Assembly: GCA_002365025.1 (NCBI GenBank)
Contig: DEYX01000019.1
Location: forward strand, 1-13,454
Length of the DNA stretch: 13,454 nucleotides
Source: Hungatella sp. UBA3147
GTDB lineage: Bacteria; Bacillota; Clostridia; Lachnospirales; Lachnospiraceae
Direction: 5' to 3'
Shown: piece by piece, positions 6,660-13,454 of the stretch
Numbering within the stretch: the stretch's first letter is position 1
Layout: each line of letters begins with the position of its first letter
Position numbers and translations under genes: made by a program
The notes under the pieces: generated by a model
Database searches by the model: none
The model's input: the letters and a program-made list of their open reading frames with translations, nothing else
Told to the model about the DNA's origin: nothing

Positions 6660-7586
6660 TTAGCATGGAGTTTGCATCAATGGGGCTGTGCCAAAAATAC
6701 TCCCTGACGCATACCAGCTTTCTGCAAGATCCGACCGATAGTCCTCTGCCTGAGGATTTAGGCTGTTGATCACCACACCGCCGCTGCCGATTTTTCCCGT
6801 AGAATGGATATAAGAGCCATTTCCCATATACATGGCGATATGTCCCGGAAAATACATAAGATCCCCGGGAAGCATCTCATCCTTTGGAATCTCATGTACC
6901 GGAAATCCTGGTTTTATCCTGGCATCCCGGTAGATAAGGATTCCGTTTAACAGATAGCTTTCGGACGTGAGCCCGGAACAGTCGATCCCCGCGGTAGATC
7001 TTCCACCCCAGCGATACTGGGTCCCCAGATACTGCTTTGCCGTCTCTACCACCGACTTTCGGAATGATGCTTCATCCACAATCTTCTTTTGCGGAAGCTC
7101 CCCCGTCCACAGACCTGACTGGGAAAATTCCTTTTTCCTTAAAAACTGGTTTCTCATATAGCCCACTCGCCCATTAAAAAGCTCCACCTTGGCCCAGCCT
7201 TCGGTTTCTGAGTCAAAGGAAAATACCCTAATAAGAGAACCACGGAACAGGCTTAAAAGGCGCACTCCCTGAACCTTAGGAAGAGATAGAATGTCCACGT
7301 AGATTCCATCTGTAACCATAAGTCCGCACTCTTCCCAGCATTTCAGCTCATCAAGACTCACCAGTTCCATTTCCTCTTTCCTGATAAAGCCGGAATAGCC
7401 ATAAAATGTCCGCACCGGGTAAAATCCCAGCTCTTCCGCCCCGGTTATCGTAAGCCCCATTCCATAAAGCCCTTCATCCGAAATGGCCGACACTGTCTCT
7501 CCAAGGCTGTTCTCTTTAATCTCCGACCGGCCTTCCCAAATAGTTGCAACCGGTATCTTTATAATTCCATAAGATTCCACTGTCAT
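6660..7586 (-). CDS. NlpC/P60 (C40) cysteine endopeptidase with SH3-like N-terminus, YkfC-like
   Basis: This 308-residue protein probably hydrolyses gamma-D-glutamyl-diamino-acid bonds in murein peptides, the reaction of Bacillus YkfC. Residues 1-150 form a beta-rich region resembling two SH3b domains (the second includes GWAKVELFNGRVGYMRN, 130-146). The NlpC/P60 domain spans about 170-300: catalytic Cys203 in IDCSGLTSES, His249 in GHIAMYMGNGS and His261 in YIHSTG. The 12-residue gap between the two histidines matches YkfC as I recall it. No signal peptide is visible, so it should act in the cytoplasm on imported peptides, in line with the oligopeptide importer genes just upstream. The ATG at 7586 lies only 2 bases from AGGAGG, whereas the in-frame GTG at codon 3 (7580) lies 8 bases away and may be the real start. 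A terminator separates it from oppF. Confidence 0.88.
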   Translation of the reverse strand: MTVESYGIIKIPVATIWEGRSEIKENSLGETVSAISDEGLYGMGLTITGAEELGFYPVRTFYGYSGFIRKEEMELVSLDELKCWEECGLMVTDGIYVDILSLPKVQGVRLLSLFRGSLIRVFSFDSETEGWAKVELFNGRVGYMRNQFLRKKEFSQSGLWTGELPQKKIVDEASFRKSVVETAKQYLGTQYRWGGRSTAGIDCSGLTSESYLLNGILIYRDARIKPGFPVHEIPKDEMLPGDLMYFPGHIAMYMGNGSYIHSTGKIGSGGVVINSLNPQAEDYRSDLAESWYASGSIFGTAPLMQTPC

Positions 7587-7588
7587 CT

Positions 7589-7594
7589 CCTCCT
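7589..7594 (-). promoter_or_regulatory. Ribosome binding site AGGAGG that questions the peptidase start
   Basis: AGGAGG on the minus strand lies 2 bases before ATG 7586 and 8 bases before the in-frame GTG at 7580. The spacing favours the GTG, shortening the protein by two residues. A weak -10 candidate (TATAAA, 7630-7625) lies upstream without a convincing -35. Confidence 0.4.
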
Positions 7595-7660
7595 GTTCTT
7601 TCTGCTATATTCCTTCCGGCAATTTTTATACCGCTTCATGACAGTACAAATGGTTTTCCG

Positions 7661-7717
7661 GTTTTAAAAAACTCCTTCCGTAACAGGCAAACCCAAGCTG
7701 TCTGTCACAGGAGGAGT
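7661..7717 (-). terminator. Intrinsic terminator after the oligopeptide operon
   Basis: Arms at 7671-7686 and 7702-7717 pair over 14 of 16 positions (one a G-T wobble), with a 15-base loop. On the minus strand the stem runs straight into six T and then AAAAC. It lies about 65 bases beyond the oppF stop and about 75 bases before the NlpC/P60 start. It should end most opp transcripts; some readthrough into the peptidase genes is possible. There is no T-run on the plus-strand side, so it works in one direction. Confidence 0.8.
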
Positions 7718-7781
7718 ATATTATATTTTCCTAAGATTCCATATATGATCCGATATATTAAAAACTCATTCTTATACTCAC

Positions 7782-8714
7782 TCAATCCTTATACAATCTT
7801 TTATATTCTTCCGCTTCCTTCCGGTTTGCCAGTACAAAATGCTCAGGCCTTATCTCCCTCCAGGAAGCCTTTTCCCATGAGTAATCATGAACCGAAGGAT
7901 CATAAACCAGAAGCTTTTTCTCCTTTTCATGCTTTGGATCCGGCATGGGTATTGCGGAGAGCAGCGCCCTTGTATAGGGATGAAGGGCATGGGTGATCAG
8001 CTCCTCCGTTTCCGCCATTTCCACAATCTCACCTTTACGGATCACTGCGATCCGGTCCGTGATAAATCTCATAACAGATAAGTCGTGGGCAATAAAAAGA
8101 TAAGTGATCTGCCGTTTTTTCTTCATATCTCCAAGAAGGTTTAGAACCTGGGCCCGGACCGATACATCAAGAGCAGAAATCGGTTCATCGGCGATGATAA
8201 AATCCGGGTTCATAATAAGGGATCTGGCAATCCCGATTCTCTGCCTCTGACCTCCGGAAAACTCATGAGGGAAACGGCTTGCAAATTCCGGAAGAAGCCC
8301 CACGTCAAGAAGAGCCTGGTCCACCCGTTTTTTCCGTTCCTTTTCCCCCAGTCCCTTTTCCATGTTCATCAGTCCTTCGCTGATGATATAATCCACCTTG
8401 GCCCTTTCATTTAAGGAAGCCTGGGGATCCTGAAAGATCATCTGTATTTCCTTAATGACCTTCCGGTCCAGCTCTGCAGGGATTCTCCCATTGATCTTTT
8501 CACCTTTATAAAGGATATCTCCTCCGCAGCTTGGAACGATCCTCATGATCGCACGGCCAATGGTGGTTTTCCCTGACCCGGACTCCCCCACCAGCCCAAA
8601 GGTTTCCCCTTTGTAAATTTTAAAGTTTACTTTCTTCACCGCTTCATATTTCTTTCTGCGCTCTCCAAAGGTAACATCCAAATCCCTTACATCTAACAGT
8701 ACTTCACGTTCCAT
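7782..8714 (-). CDS. oppF: Oligopeptide ABC transporter ATP-binding protein OppF
   Basis: This is the second of two ATPases driving peptide import; the product has 310 residues from the ATG at 8714. Numbering from that ATG, motifs are Walker A GESGSGKTT (43-51), Q-loop in MIFQDPQASL, signature FSGGQRQR (152-159), Walker B FIIADEP (172-178) and switch His210 in IAHDLS. The C-terminal part has HPYTRALLSAIP and a Firmicutes AmiF-like end with YDPSVHDYSW and REIRPEHFVLAN. The ATG shares its A with the oppD stop (TGATG), a sign of translational coupling, and GGAGGG lies 8 bases upstream. A TTG one codon earlier would also be in frame but is less well spaced. A terminator follows the gene. Confidence 0.93.
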   Translation of the reverse strand: MEREVLLDVRDLDVTFGERRKKYEAVKKVNFKIYKGETFGLVGESGSGKTTIGRAIMRIVPSCGGDILYKGEKINGRIPAELDRKVIKEIQMIFQDPQASLNERAKVDYIISEGLMNMEKGLGEKERKKRVDQALLDVGLLPEFASRFPHEFSGGQRQRIGIARSLIMNPDFIIADEPISALDVSVRAQVLNLLGDMKKKRQITYLFIAHDLSVMRFITDRIAVIRKGEIVEMAETEELITHALHPYTRALLSAIPMPDPKHEKEKKLLVYDPSVHDYSWEKASWREIRPEHFVLANRKEAEEYKRLYKD

Positions 8715-9769
8715 CAAAGCAGCCCTCCATTCCTGATCTTGCTGACCACAGGCGGCGGGTCCACCTTTGGTGCCCTGGGATCTAACAGCCAGGTCTTCGC
8801 CTTATGGGTAGGCGATACCTCAAAATAGGGCGGCCTTTTTACAAAATCTATTTTAAGAGCCTGAGGATTACGGGGAGCAAAGGCATCCCCTTTTATCTCC
8901 GCATAAAGGTTGGGAGGCGTGCCTGGAATGGAAAACAGATCCGTCCCCTTTACCCCCACCTGAGGCAGAGAAGAAAGCAAAGCCCAGGTATAAGGATGCC
9001 TAGCATCATAAAAAATATCTTCACAGGTGCCGATCTCCACAATATCCCCGGCATACATAACCGCCACCCTGTCTGCGATATTGGCCACCACTCCTAAGTC
9101 ATGAGTGATCAGAATTACTGAAAGCCTGTATTTATGCCGCAGTTCCTTAATTAAGTCCAGGATCTGGGCCTGTATGGTCACATCAAGAGCCGTAGTCGGC
9201 TCATCACAAATAAGGATCTGTGGATTACAGGCAATCGCAATGGCGATCACCACCCGTTGGCGCATCCCCCCGGAAAACTCGTGAGGATACTGGTCAAACC
9301 TTTTCTCCGGGTCCTGAATTCCCACATCCATTAAATATTTAAGCGTCCGTTTCTTTGCTTCTGAATGCCCCACCTTCTGATGAAGCAGCACTGCTTCCAT
9401 GATCTGAACTCCAATGGGTTTTAAAGGGTTTAAGCTGGTCATGGGATCCTGCATGATCATCGCAATCTCATGCCCCCGTATCTTAAGCCAGTCCTTCTCC
9501 CTCTTAACGGCTGTTAATTCAACAACGTTCTCCCGGTCGTCTGCCCCGGAATAAACAGCACTTCCACCATCCACATACCCATTTCTCTCCAAAAGACCCA
9601 TAAAGGATTTGGTAAAAACAGACTTTCCGCTGCCCGATTCCCCTACAATAGCCAGAATCTCCCCCTTATATAAATCCAGAGAAATCCCCCGAATGGCATG
9701 GAGGGTTTTTCCCCTTAATTCAAATTTGATGTCCAGATCGTTTACCTCTAAAATCTTTTCCTGGTTCAT
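8714..9769 (-). CDS. oppD: Oligopeptide ABC transporter ATP-binding protein OppD (AmiE-like)
   Basis: This 351-residue ATPase pairs with OppF. Motifs are Walker A GESGSGKS (43-50), Q-loop in MIMQDPMTSL, signature FSGGMRQR (165-172), Walker B LICDEP (186-191) and switch His223 in ITHDLG. The peptide-transporter C-terminal domain follows: HPYTWALLSSLP, then SIPGTPPNL (280-288). In many DppD/OppD proteins the next stretch carries four cysteines that can hold an iron-sulfur cluster. Here those positions read Asp, Asn, Asp and Thr (GDAFAPRNPQALKID, then AKTWLLDPRAP), a variant I associate with Firmicutes OppD/AmiE. Its Shine-Dalgarno (AAGGAG) overlaps the oppC stop TAA, and its own stop overlaps oppF, so translation of oppC-oppD-oppF is coupled. 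Confidence 0.93.
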   Translation of the reverse strand: MNQEKILEVNDLDIKFELRGKTLHAIRGISLDLYKGEILAIVGESGSGKSVFTKSFMGLLERNGYVDGGSAVYSGADDRENVVELTAVKREKDWLKIRGHEIAMIMQDPMTSLNPLKPIGVQIMEAVLLHQKVGHSEAKKRTLKYLMDVGIQDPEKRFDQYPHEFSGGMRQRVVIAIAIACNPQILICDEPTTALDVTIQAQILDLIKELRHKYRLSVILITHDLGVVANIADRVAVMYAGDIVEIGTCEDIFYDARHPYTWALLSSLPQVGVKGTDLFSIPGTPPNLYAEIKGDAFAPRNPQALKIDFVKRPPYFEVSPTHKAKTWLLDPRAPKVDPPPVVSKIRNGGLL

Positions 9770-9780
9770 GCTGTCTCTCC

Positions 9781-10767
9781 TTACATGTGATTCTTGGGAT
9801 CAGCGGCATCCGAAAAGGCATTGCCGATAATATAAAACGATATGGTAACAAAGGAAAGGAGGATTGTCGGGTAAACCAGCTGATAGCGCAATGCAGGGGT
9901 AGTGATCAAAGCCCGTCCTTCGTTGATCAGATTGCCAAGACTTGGAATATTCACCGGAAGTCCCAAGCCAATGTATGTAATAAACACTTCGTTTCCGATA
10001 GCAGCCGGAATGGTCAGGGCCATGCGCAGCATGATCACAGACACCAGATAAGGAAGCAGGTTTTTTAAAATAATCCTGCTGACAGGTGTTCCCAGGCAGC
10101 GGCTGGCAACATTATAATCCCTGTCCCGGATAATAAGGATCTGATTCCTGATAAATCTGGCCATCTGAATCCAGCCGGTCAGGCACATGGCAAACACCAG
10201 AGTCTTAACACTGGGTTTTAAAATATAAGAGATCAGGATCAGAACAATGGTATTAGGTATGTTGTCAATGATATTGTAGATTTCCGTAAGAATGAAATCC
10301 GCCTTTCTCACATAGCCCCAGATCACTCCCACAGTTATGCCGATGACCGCTTCCGCCAGGGCCACGGACAGACCGATGATCAAAGAAGTTCTGGTTCCCG
10401 CCCAGATCCTTGCCCATAAATCCTGTCCAATGGAATTGGTTCCCAAAATAAAGTCTTTTCCCGGAGGAATGTTACGAAACTGCATCCCCTTTGCATCATT
10501 GATGATCATATTAGGATCATACTGCCCCGGCAAATAGGGCTGGATAAATGTAAACGCCAGGAGAAGAATCAAAAGCACCAGAAGGACAAAGGCTCCCCGG
10601 TTCTTTAAAAACGCATGGAAGGTGCTGTACCAGTAGGAATAATTACTGTATCCTGTTTTCTCCGCTTCCCTTTCGTTAAAGCCTGCAAAGGAAAACAACG
10701 ACCCTTCCTCTATCGTTTCCATAAATTCCGATTCTTTTGTATGACGATAAGAAAACTGCTTCATCAT
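9781..10767 (-). CDS. oppC: Oligopeptide ABC transporter permease OppC
   Basis: This 328-residue inner-membrane protein is half of the peptide channel. A soluble N-terminal segment (about 1-55) precedes the first membrane span (about 59-77). Then comes the family's conserved extracytoplasmic segment with DFILGTNSIGQDLWARIWAG (105-124), and further spans. The EAA loop that contacts the ATPases is at about 215-240 (DRDYNVASRCLGTPVSRIIL). The long N-terminus and the IPPGKDFILGTNSIGQ stretch are typical of Firmicutes OppC/AmiD. Its ATG at 10767 overlaps the oppB stop as ATGA; a second ATG follows directly, so the start could be one codon later. The oppD gene begins 11 bases after its stop. Confidence 0.93.
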   Translation of the reverse strand: MMKQFSYRHTKESEFMETIEEGSLFSFAGFNEREAEKTGYSNYSYWYSTFHAFLKNRGAFVLLVLLILLLAFTFIQPYLPGQYDPNMIINDAKGMQFRNIPPGKDFILGTNSIGQDLWARIWAGTRTSLIIGLSVALAEAVIGITVGVIWGYVRKADFILTEIYNIIDNIPNTIVLILISYILKPSVKTLVFAMCLTGWIQMARFIRNQILIIRDRDYNVASRCLGTPVSRIILKNLLPYLVSVIMLRMALTIPAAIGNEVFITYIGLGLPVNIPSLGNLINEGRALITTPALRYQLVYPTILLSFVTISFYIIGNAFSDAADPKNHM

Positions 10768-11705
10768 CTGTCACCTTCTTTCTTTGCCAGACTAATTCTG
10801 GGATCCAGCAATACCATAAGAAGGTCGCCCAGTAAAAGTCCCAGAACACCTACGCAGGCATAGAGCAGGACAATGCCCTGAACCATGGTATTATCATGCT
10901 TTTTAATCACCGTTACAAGAAGCCCTCCCATTCCCGGAATACTGTACAGGGATTCAATATAAATGGATCCGATCACTGTATTTAAAAATGCAGTAGGAAT
11001 ATACTGAGCCAGAGGAACAAAGGCGTTTCGGAAAATATGCTTAAACATGACTCCGCCCTCTGACATTCCCTTTGCCTTAGCTAACTTCACATAATCCTTA
11101 TTGCTTTCATCCACCATATACCGTCTCAGCCACATGCCATAAAAGGCTATATTTCCAAGGGACATGGAAACAACCGGAAGAACCCAGTATTTCGGATCAT
11201 TGATCTGGAATAACAATCCCACCCCCATCAGCTTGGTGCCGTAGAGCTGGATATACAGAAAATAAACAGCAGCAGGAACTGCCTGGATACAGACAATGAA
11301 AAGAGTTCCGATCTTATCGAACCACCTGTATTTATACCGCGCCATCAAAGCCCCCATGGGAAGCCCTACAAGAAGAGAGAATGCCATGGACCAGATTCCA
11401 AGTTTCACAGAGACCGGGACCTTATCCTTTAAAATATCAGACACAGGGACATTGGAACGATAGATCCTGGATACGCCAAGATCACCGTTAAGAAGGTCTT
11501 TAAAGAATCGGACCACCTGGACCGGCAGAGGATCTGTAAGCCCCATCTCCTTTAAACTTACCTGGATCTGCTGAGTCGTCATTTTATCAAAGTTCTGGAA
11601 ATATCCCTCGACGGGCATCAGGCGCAGCAGACAGAACACCGCGGTCAGAATGATGATCAGTGTAAGAAATGAACGTGCGATTCGTTTACCTAAATACTTT
11701 AACAT
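10764..11705 (-). CDS. oppB: Oligopeptide ABC transporter permease OppB
   Basis: This 313-residue inner-membrane protein is the other half of the peptide channel. The N-terminal span (about 9-30, RSFLTLIIILTAVFCLLRLM) is followed by an extracytoplasmic region with GLTDPLPVQVVRFFKDLLNG (55-74) and GDLGVS, both hallmarks of OppB/DppB. Further spans follow, and the EAA loop is at about 202-227 (NKDYVKLAKAKGMSEGGVMF). The end DPRISLAKKEGDR is typical. The ATG at 11705 has AAGGAG 11 bases upstream, a rather long spacing. About 138 bases of structured intergenic DNA separate it from the peptide-binding protein gene. Confidence 0.93.
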   Translation of the reverse strand: MLKYLGKRIARSFLTLIIILTAVFCLLRLMPVEGYFQNFDKMTTQQIQVSLKEMGLTDPLPVQVVRFFKDLLNGDLGVSRIYRSNVPVSDILKDKVPVSVKLGIWSMAFSLLVGLPMGALMARYKYRWFDKIGTLFIVCIQAVPAAVYFLYIQLYGTKLMGVGLLFQINDPKYWVLPVVSMSLGNIAFYGMWLRRYMVDESNKDYVKLAKAKGMSEGGVMFKHIFRNAFVPLAQYIPTAFLNTVIGSIYIESLYSIPGMGGLLVTVIKKHDNTMVQGIVLLYACVGVLGLLLGDLLMVLLDPRISLAKKEGDR

Positions 11706-11735
11706 CTGTTTCTCGGCTCCTTTGTGTTTTCTTTT

Positions 11736-11792
11736 AAAAATACCCTCGGAAGAAGACGTAGCTGCGGCACATCCTTTTCAGACGGTATTTTT
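11736..11792 (-). repeat. Inverted repeat ahead of oppB, possible intercistronic stem
   Basis: Nine-base perfect arms AAAAATACC (11736-11744) and GGTATTTTT (11784-11792) enclose 39 bases. On the minus strand the right-hand end of the structure is a run of T followed by AAAAG, so a weak terminator or attenuator is conceivable. The stem is AT-rich, which lowers confidence. Confidence 0.35.
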
Positions 11793-11793
11793 C

Positions 11794-11828
11794 CGCCGGA
11801 CCATAAGTTCTCAACCAATGGTCCGGCG
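11794..11828. repeat. GC-rich stem-loop after the peptide-binding protein gene
   Basis: Perfect 11-base arms CGCCGGACCAT (11794-11804) and ATGGTCCGGCG (11818-11828) enclose a 13-base loop. It begins 16 bases after the binding-protein stop. No T-run follows on either strand, so it looks less like a terminator than like a stem that shields the binding-protein mRNA from 3' decay. Confidence 0.55.
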
Positions 11829-11843
11829 TATATACCTGCCGTC

Positions 11844-13454
11844 TTATTTTGCGTTTGCTTCCCTGTTAGCCTTAAATTCCTCCATGGAAACATAATGATC
11901 CAAAAGATGCTGGCCTTTATACCTGAGATTTGATACGCCAAAGGGTGCATACTGGCCTTCAAAAACATCCAGCTTGTTGGCTACATATTTACTGACAGAA
12001 ATGCTGAAAGGCAATACAAATGCATGGTTTATCAGACTTGATTCCGCCTTGGCAAATGCCTCATAACGGGCGTTGATATCCACCTTTATATCCTTAGCCG
12101 CCTCTATGAGAGTAAAATACTCCATTGCCGCTTCGGCGGAAGGGGTACCATCTTCTATTGCTTTTGCAATATTTCCGTACTTATATCCAAGGTCATATCC
12201 ATCTTCTCCCTTTGCCTGGTAGAATGGATCGGTCCAGGTTTCCGGATCTGCGTAATCAGCTCCCCAGTTACATTTCATCAGTGCAAACTTGCCGCTTCGG
12301 CGCACTTCCGTTAAGAATCCATCCGCAGGACCTGCTTCTACTATGATGTCAATGAAATCCGTGCCAAGCAGGCTTTCCATCTGCTGCTCCACCACCTGGC
12401 ATTCCTTATCCCAGTTGACTTCGGAAGGGTTATAGGGCATCAGCACCTTTACAGGGAAGGTGACACCTTCCGCTGCGAGCTCTGTCTTTGCCAGATCACG
12501 GTATTCCTTTGCCTTTGCCTCATTAAAGGACTGCCCTAGAGATGCCATATCACCCACTGTGGTGTAATCCGTTCCGTCCGCATTGAAGGTAAAGTTGGCC
12601 GGTGTAATGGAATTGATTATAAAATCGTCAGGAGCTGCCGGCTCCAGAACTGCCACTTCTTTTGTCTTATTTAAGCCTGCAAATAATGCCTTGCGGAAAT
12701 TCTCATTATTCACCGCTTTTCTCCAGTTATCCGGTTCATACTGGGCATCGAACTGCGGATTAAAATTAAAGCTGTAGAAATAGGAGTAACTGGTTTTGGG
12801 CCTTTCACGGCTGATCAGATTCTTGGTGTCCTCGCTGTTCATCATGTTATCCAGAATGTCAGCGGAAATCTCCGCATAATCAATTTCCCCACGCTTTACC
12901 ATTTCTGGCCCGATGGTATTGTATTCCGCATTATAGATCTCTTGAATCTCATTTATGTAAACCAGATCCGCATCATAATTTACAGCATTCTTTTTATATA
13001 CATGCTTCTCCTGGGGAGAAAACTCCTCCAGATAAAACGCACCATTATAGTACATCTTATCCGCACCCGTACCGAAATCCTTTCCCAATTCCTCAAGCTG
13101 CGGGCCATAAGCAGGCATATATACTACGTAGGCCAGGGAAGAAAGAAAATATGGAACTTCCTTTTCCAGAGTATAAGTAAGGGTATGTTCATCAACCGCC
13201 TTTACTCCTACCTCTGAATAATCAATGGACTCCCAGACCTTTCCGTCCTTATCCACTCCGCCGTTATATACCAGACCATTATAATATTTCTCCGCATTGG
13301 CTATAATTCCAAAAAGGTTCTGAACGTTTGCACTTTCATACTCAGGAGTCAGCTCATATTTCATGGCATCAACAAAATCCTGGGCAGTTACATCGGCCAC
13401 TTCCGCTCCGGTATTGTCCACCCATTTCGCTTCCCGCAGCTTAAAGGTCCATGT
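11844..13454 (-). CDS. Oligopeptide-binding protein of the OppA/AmiA (SBP_bac_5) family, partial at the right edge
   Basis: The window holds the last 536 residues; the signal peptide and N-terminus lie outside. The reading frame is open to the edge and enters with TWTFKLREAKWVDNTG, the conserved segment of the family that normally lies some 100 residues into the protein. It continues through AQDFVDAMKY, MYYNGAFYLEEF, EMVKRGEIDYAEI and the late WGADYADPETWTDPF motif common in OppA/AmiA proteins. The protein would bind oligopeptides outside the membrane and deliver them to OppBC. The GTG at 13421 is an internal valine, not a start. The gene is followed by a stem-loop region and then oppB, so it is the first visible gene of the operon. 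Peptide length and sequence preference cannot be read from the sequence. Confidence 0.92.
   Translation of the reverse strand, partial: TWTFKLREAKWVDNTGAEVADVTAQDFVDAMKYELTPEYESANVQNLFGIIANAEKYYNGLVYNGGVDKDGKVWESIDYSEVGVKAVDEHTLTYTLEKEVPYFLSSLAYVVYMPAYGPQLEELGKDFGTGADKMYYNGAFYLEEFSPQEKHVYKKNAVNYDADLVYINEIQEIYNAEYNTIGPEMVKRGEIDYAEISADILDNMMNSEDTKNLISRERPKTSYSYFYSFNFNPQFDAQYEPDNWRKAVNNENFRKALFAGLNKTKEVAVLEPAAPDDFIINSITPANFTFNADGTDYTTVGDMASLGQSFNEAKAKEYRDLAKTELAAEGVTFPVKVLMPYNPSEVNWDKECQVVEQQMESLLGTDFIDIIVEAGPADGFLTEVRRSGKFALMKCNWGADYADPETWTDPFYQAKGEDGYDLGYKYGNIAKAIEDGTPSAEAAMEYFTLIEAAKDIKVDINARYEAFAKAESSLINHAFVLPFSISVSKYVANKLDVFEGQYAPFGVSNLRYKGQHLLDHYVSMEEFKANREANAK

Noticed and set aside
8715..8717. 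TTG start for oppF one codon upstream
   Set aside because: The ATG at 8714 has better Shine-Dalgarno spacing and forms the usual TGATG coupling with oppD.
11699..11968. Minus-strand 89-codon frame overlapping the end of the peptide-binding protein gene
   Set aside because: Most of it lies in another frame of the binding-protein gene and the structured gap; no ribosome binding site or family features were seen.

Overview
The window carries only minus-strand genes, so transcription runs from the high-coordinate end to the low end. Everything visible fits a low-to-moderate GC Firmicute of the class Clostridia, probably Lachnospiraceae. The supporting points are strong GGAGG-type ribosome binding sites, lipoprotein signal peptides with A/T/E-rich tethers, the Firmicutes AmiE/AmiF type of oligopeptide ATPases, and the style of the paired binding proteins. 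The genus call is only a guess. No rRNA, tRNA, CRISPR array, transposase or phage gene was seen, and no gene-free stretch reaches 300 bases.

Region A (about 7660-13454) is an oligopeptide ABC operon: a peptide-binding protein (its N-terminus lies beyond the right edge), oppB, oppC, oppD and oppF. The last four genes are tightly packed, with overlapping or nearly touching stop and start codons. The gap after the binding-protein gene holds stem-loops that may favour excess binding protein. A good intrinsic terminator closes the operon after oppF.

Region B (about 5723-7600) holds two apparently cytoplasmic hydrolases. The first is an NlpC/P60 cysteine peptidase with YkfC-like architecture (SH3-like N-terminus, Cys-His-His triad). 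The second is a serine hydrolase with the class A beta-lactamase fold motifs but no signal peptide. Their position right behind an oligopeptide importer suggests processing of imported peptides, possibly cell-wall peptides, as in the Bacillus dpp-ykf operon.

Region C (1-5720) is a second transport operon with its own likely promoter and an operator-like dyad. It encodes a binding lipoprotein of the AfuA/FbpA family, then a terminator-like hairpin, a fused two-domain permease, an ATPase, a second and divergent binding lipoprotein, and the start of a membrane protein that is probably a sensor histidine kinase. The family is often annotated as ferric iron uptake. The binding protein lacks a tyrosine pair at the expected place and instead has a His-Asp plus Glu arrangement resembling sugar-phosphate-binding AfuA. 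The second binding protein beside a sensor gene resembles the HptA-HptS logic of Staphylococcus. My best reading is an organophosphate or sugar-phosphate uptake system with its own extracellular sensor; this is inference. No wholly new system was recognised.
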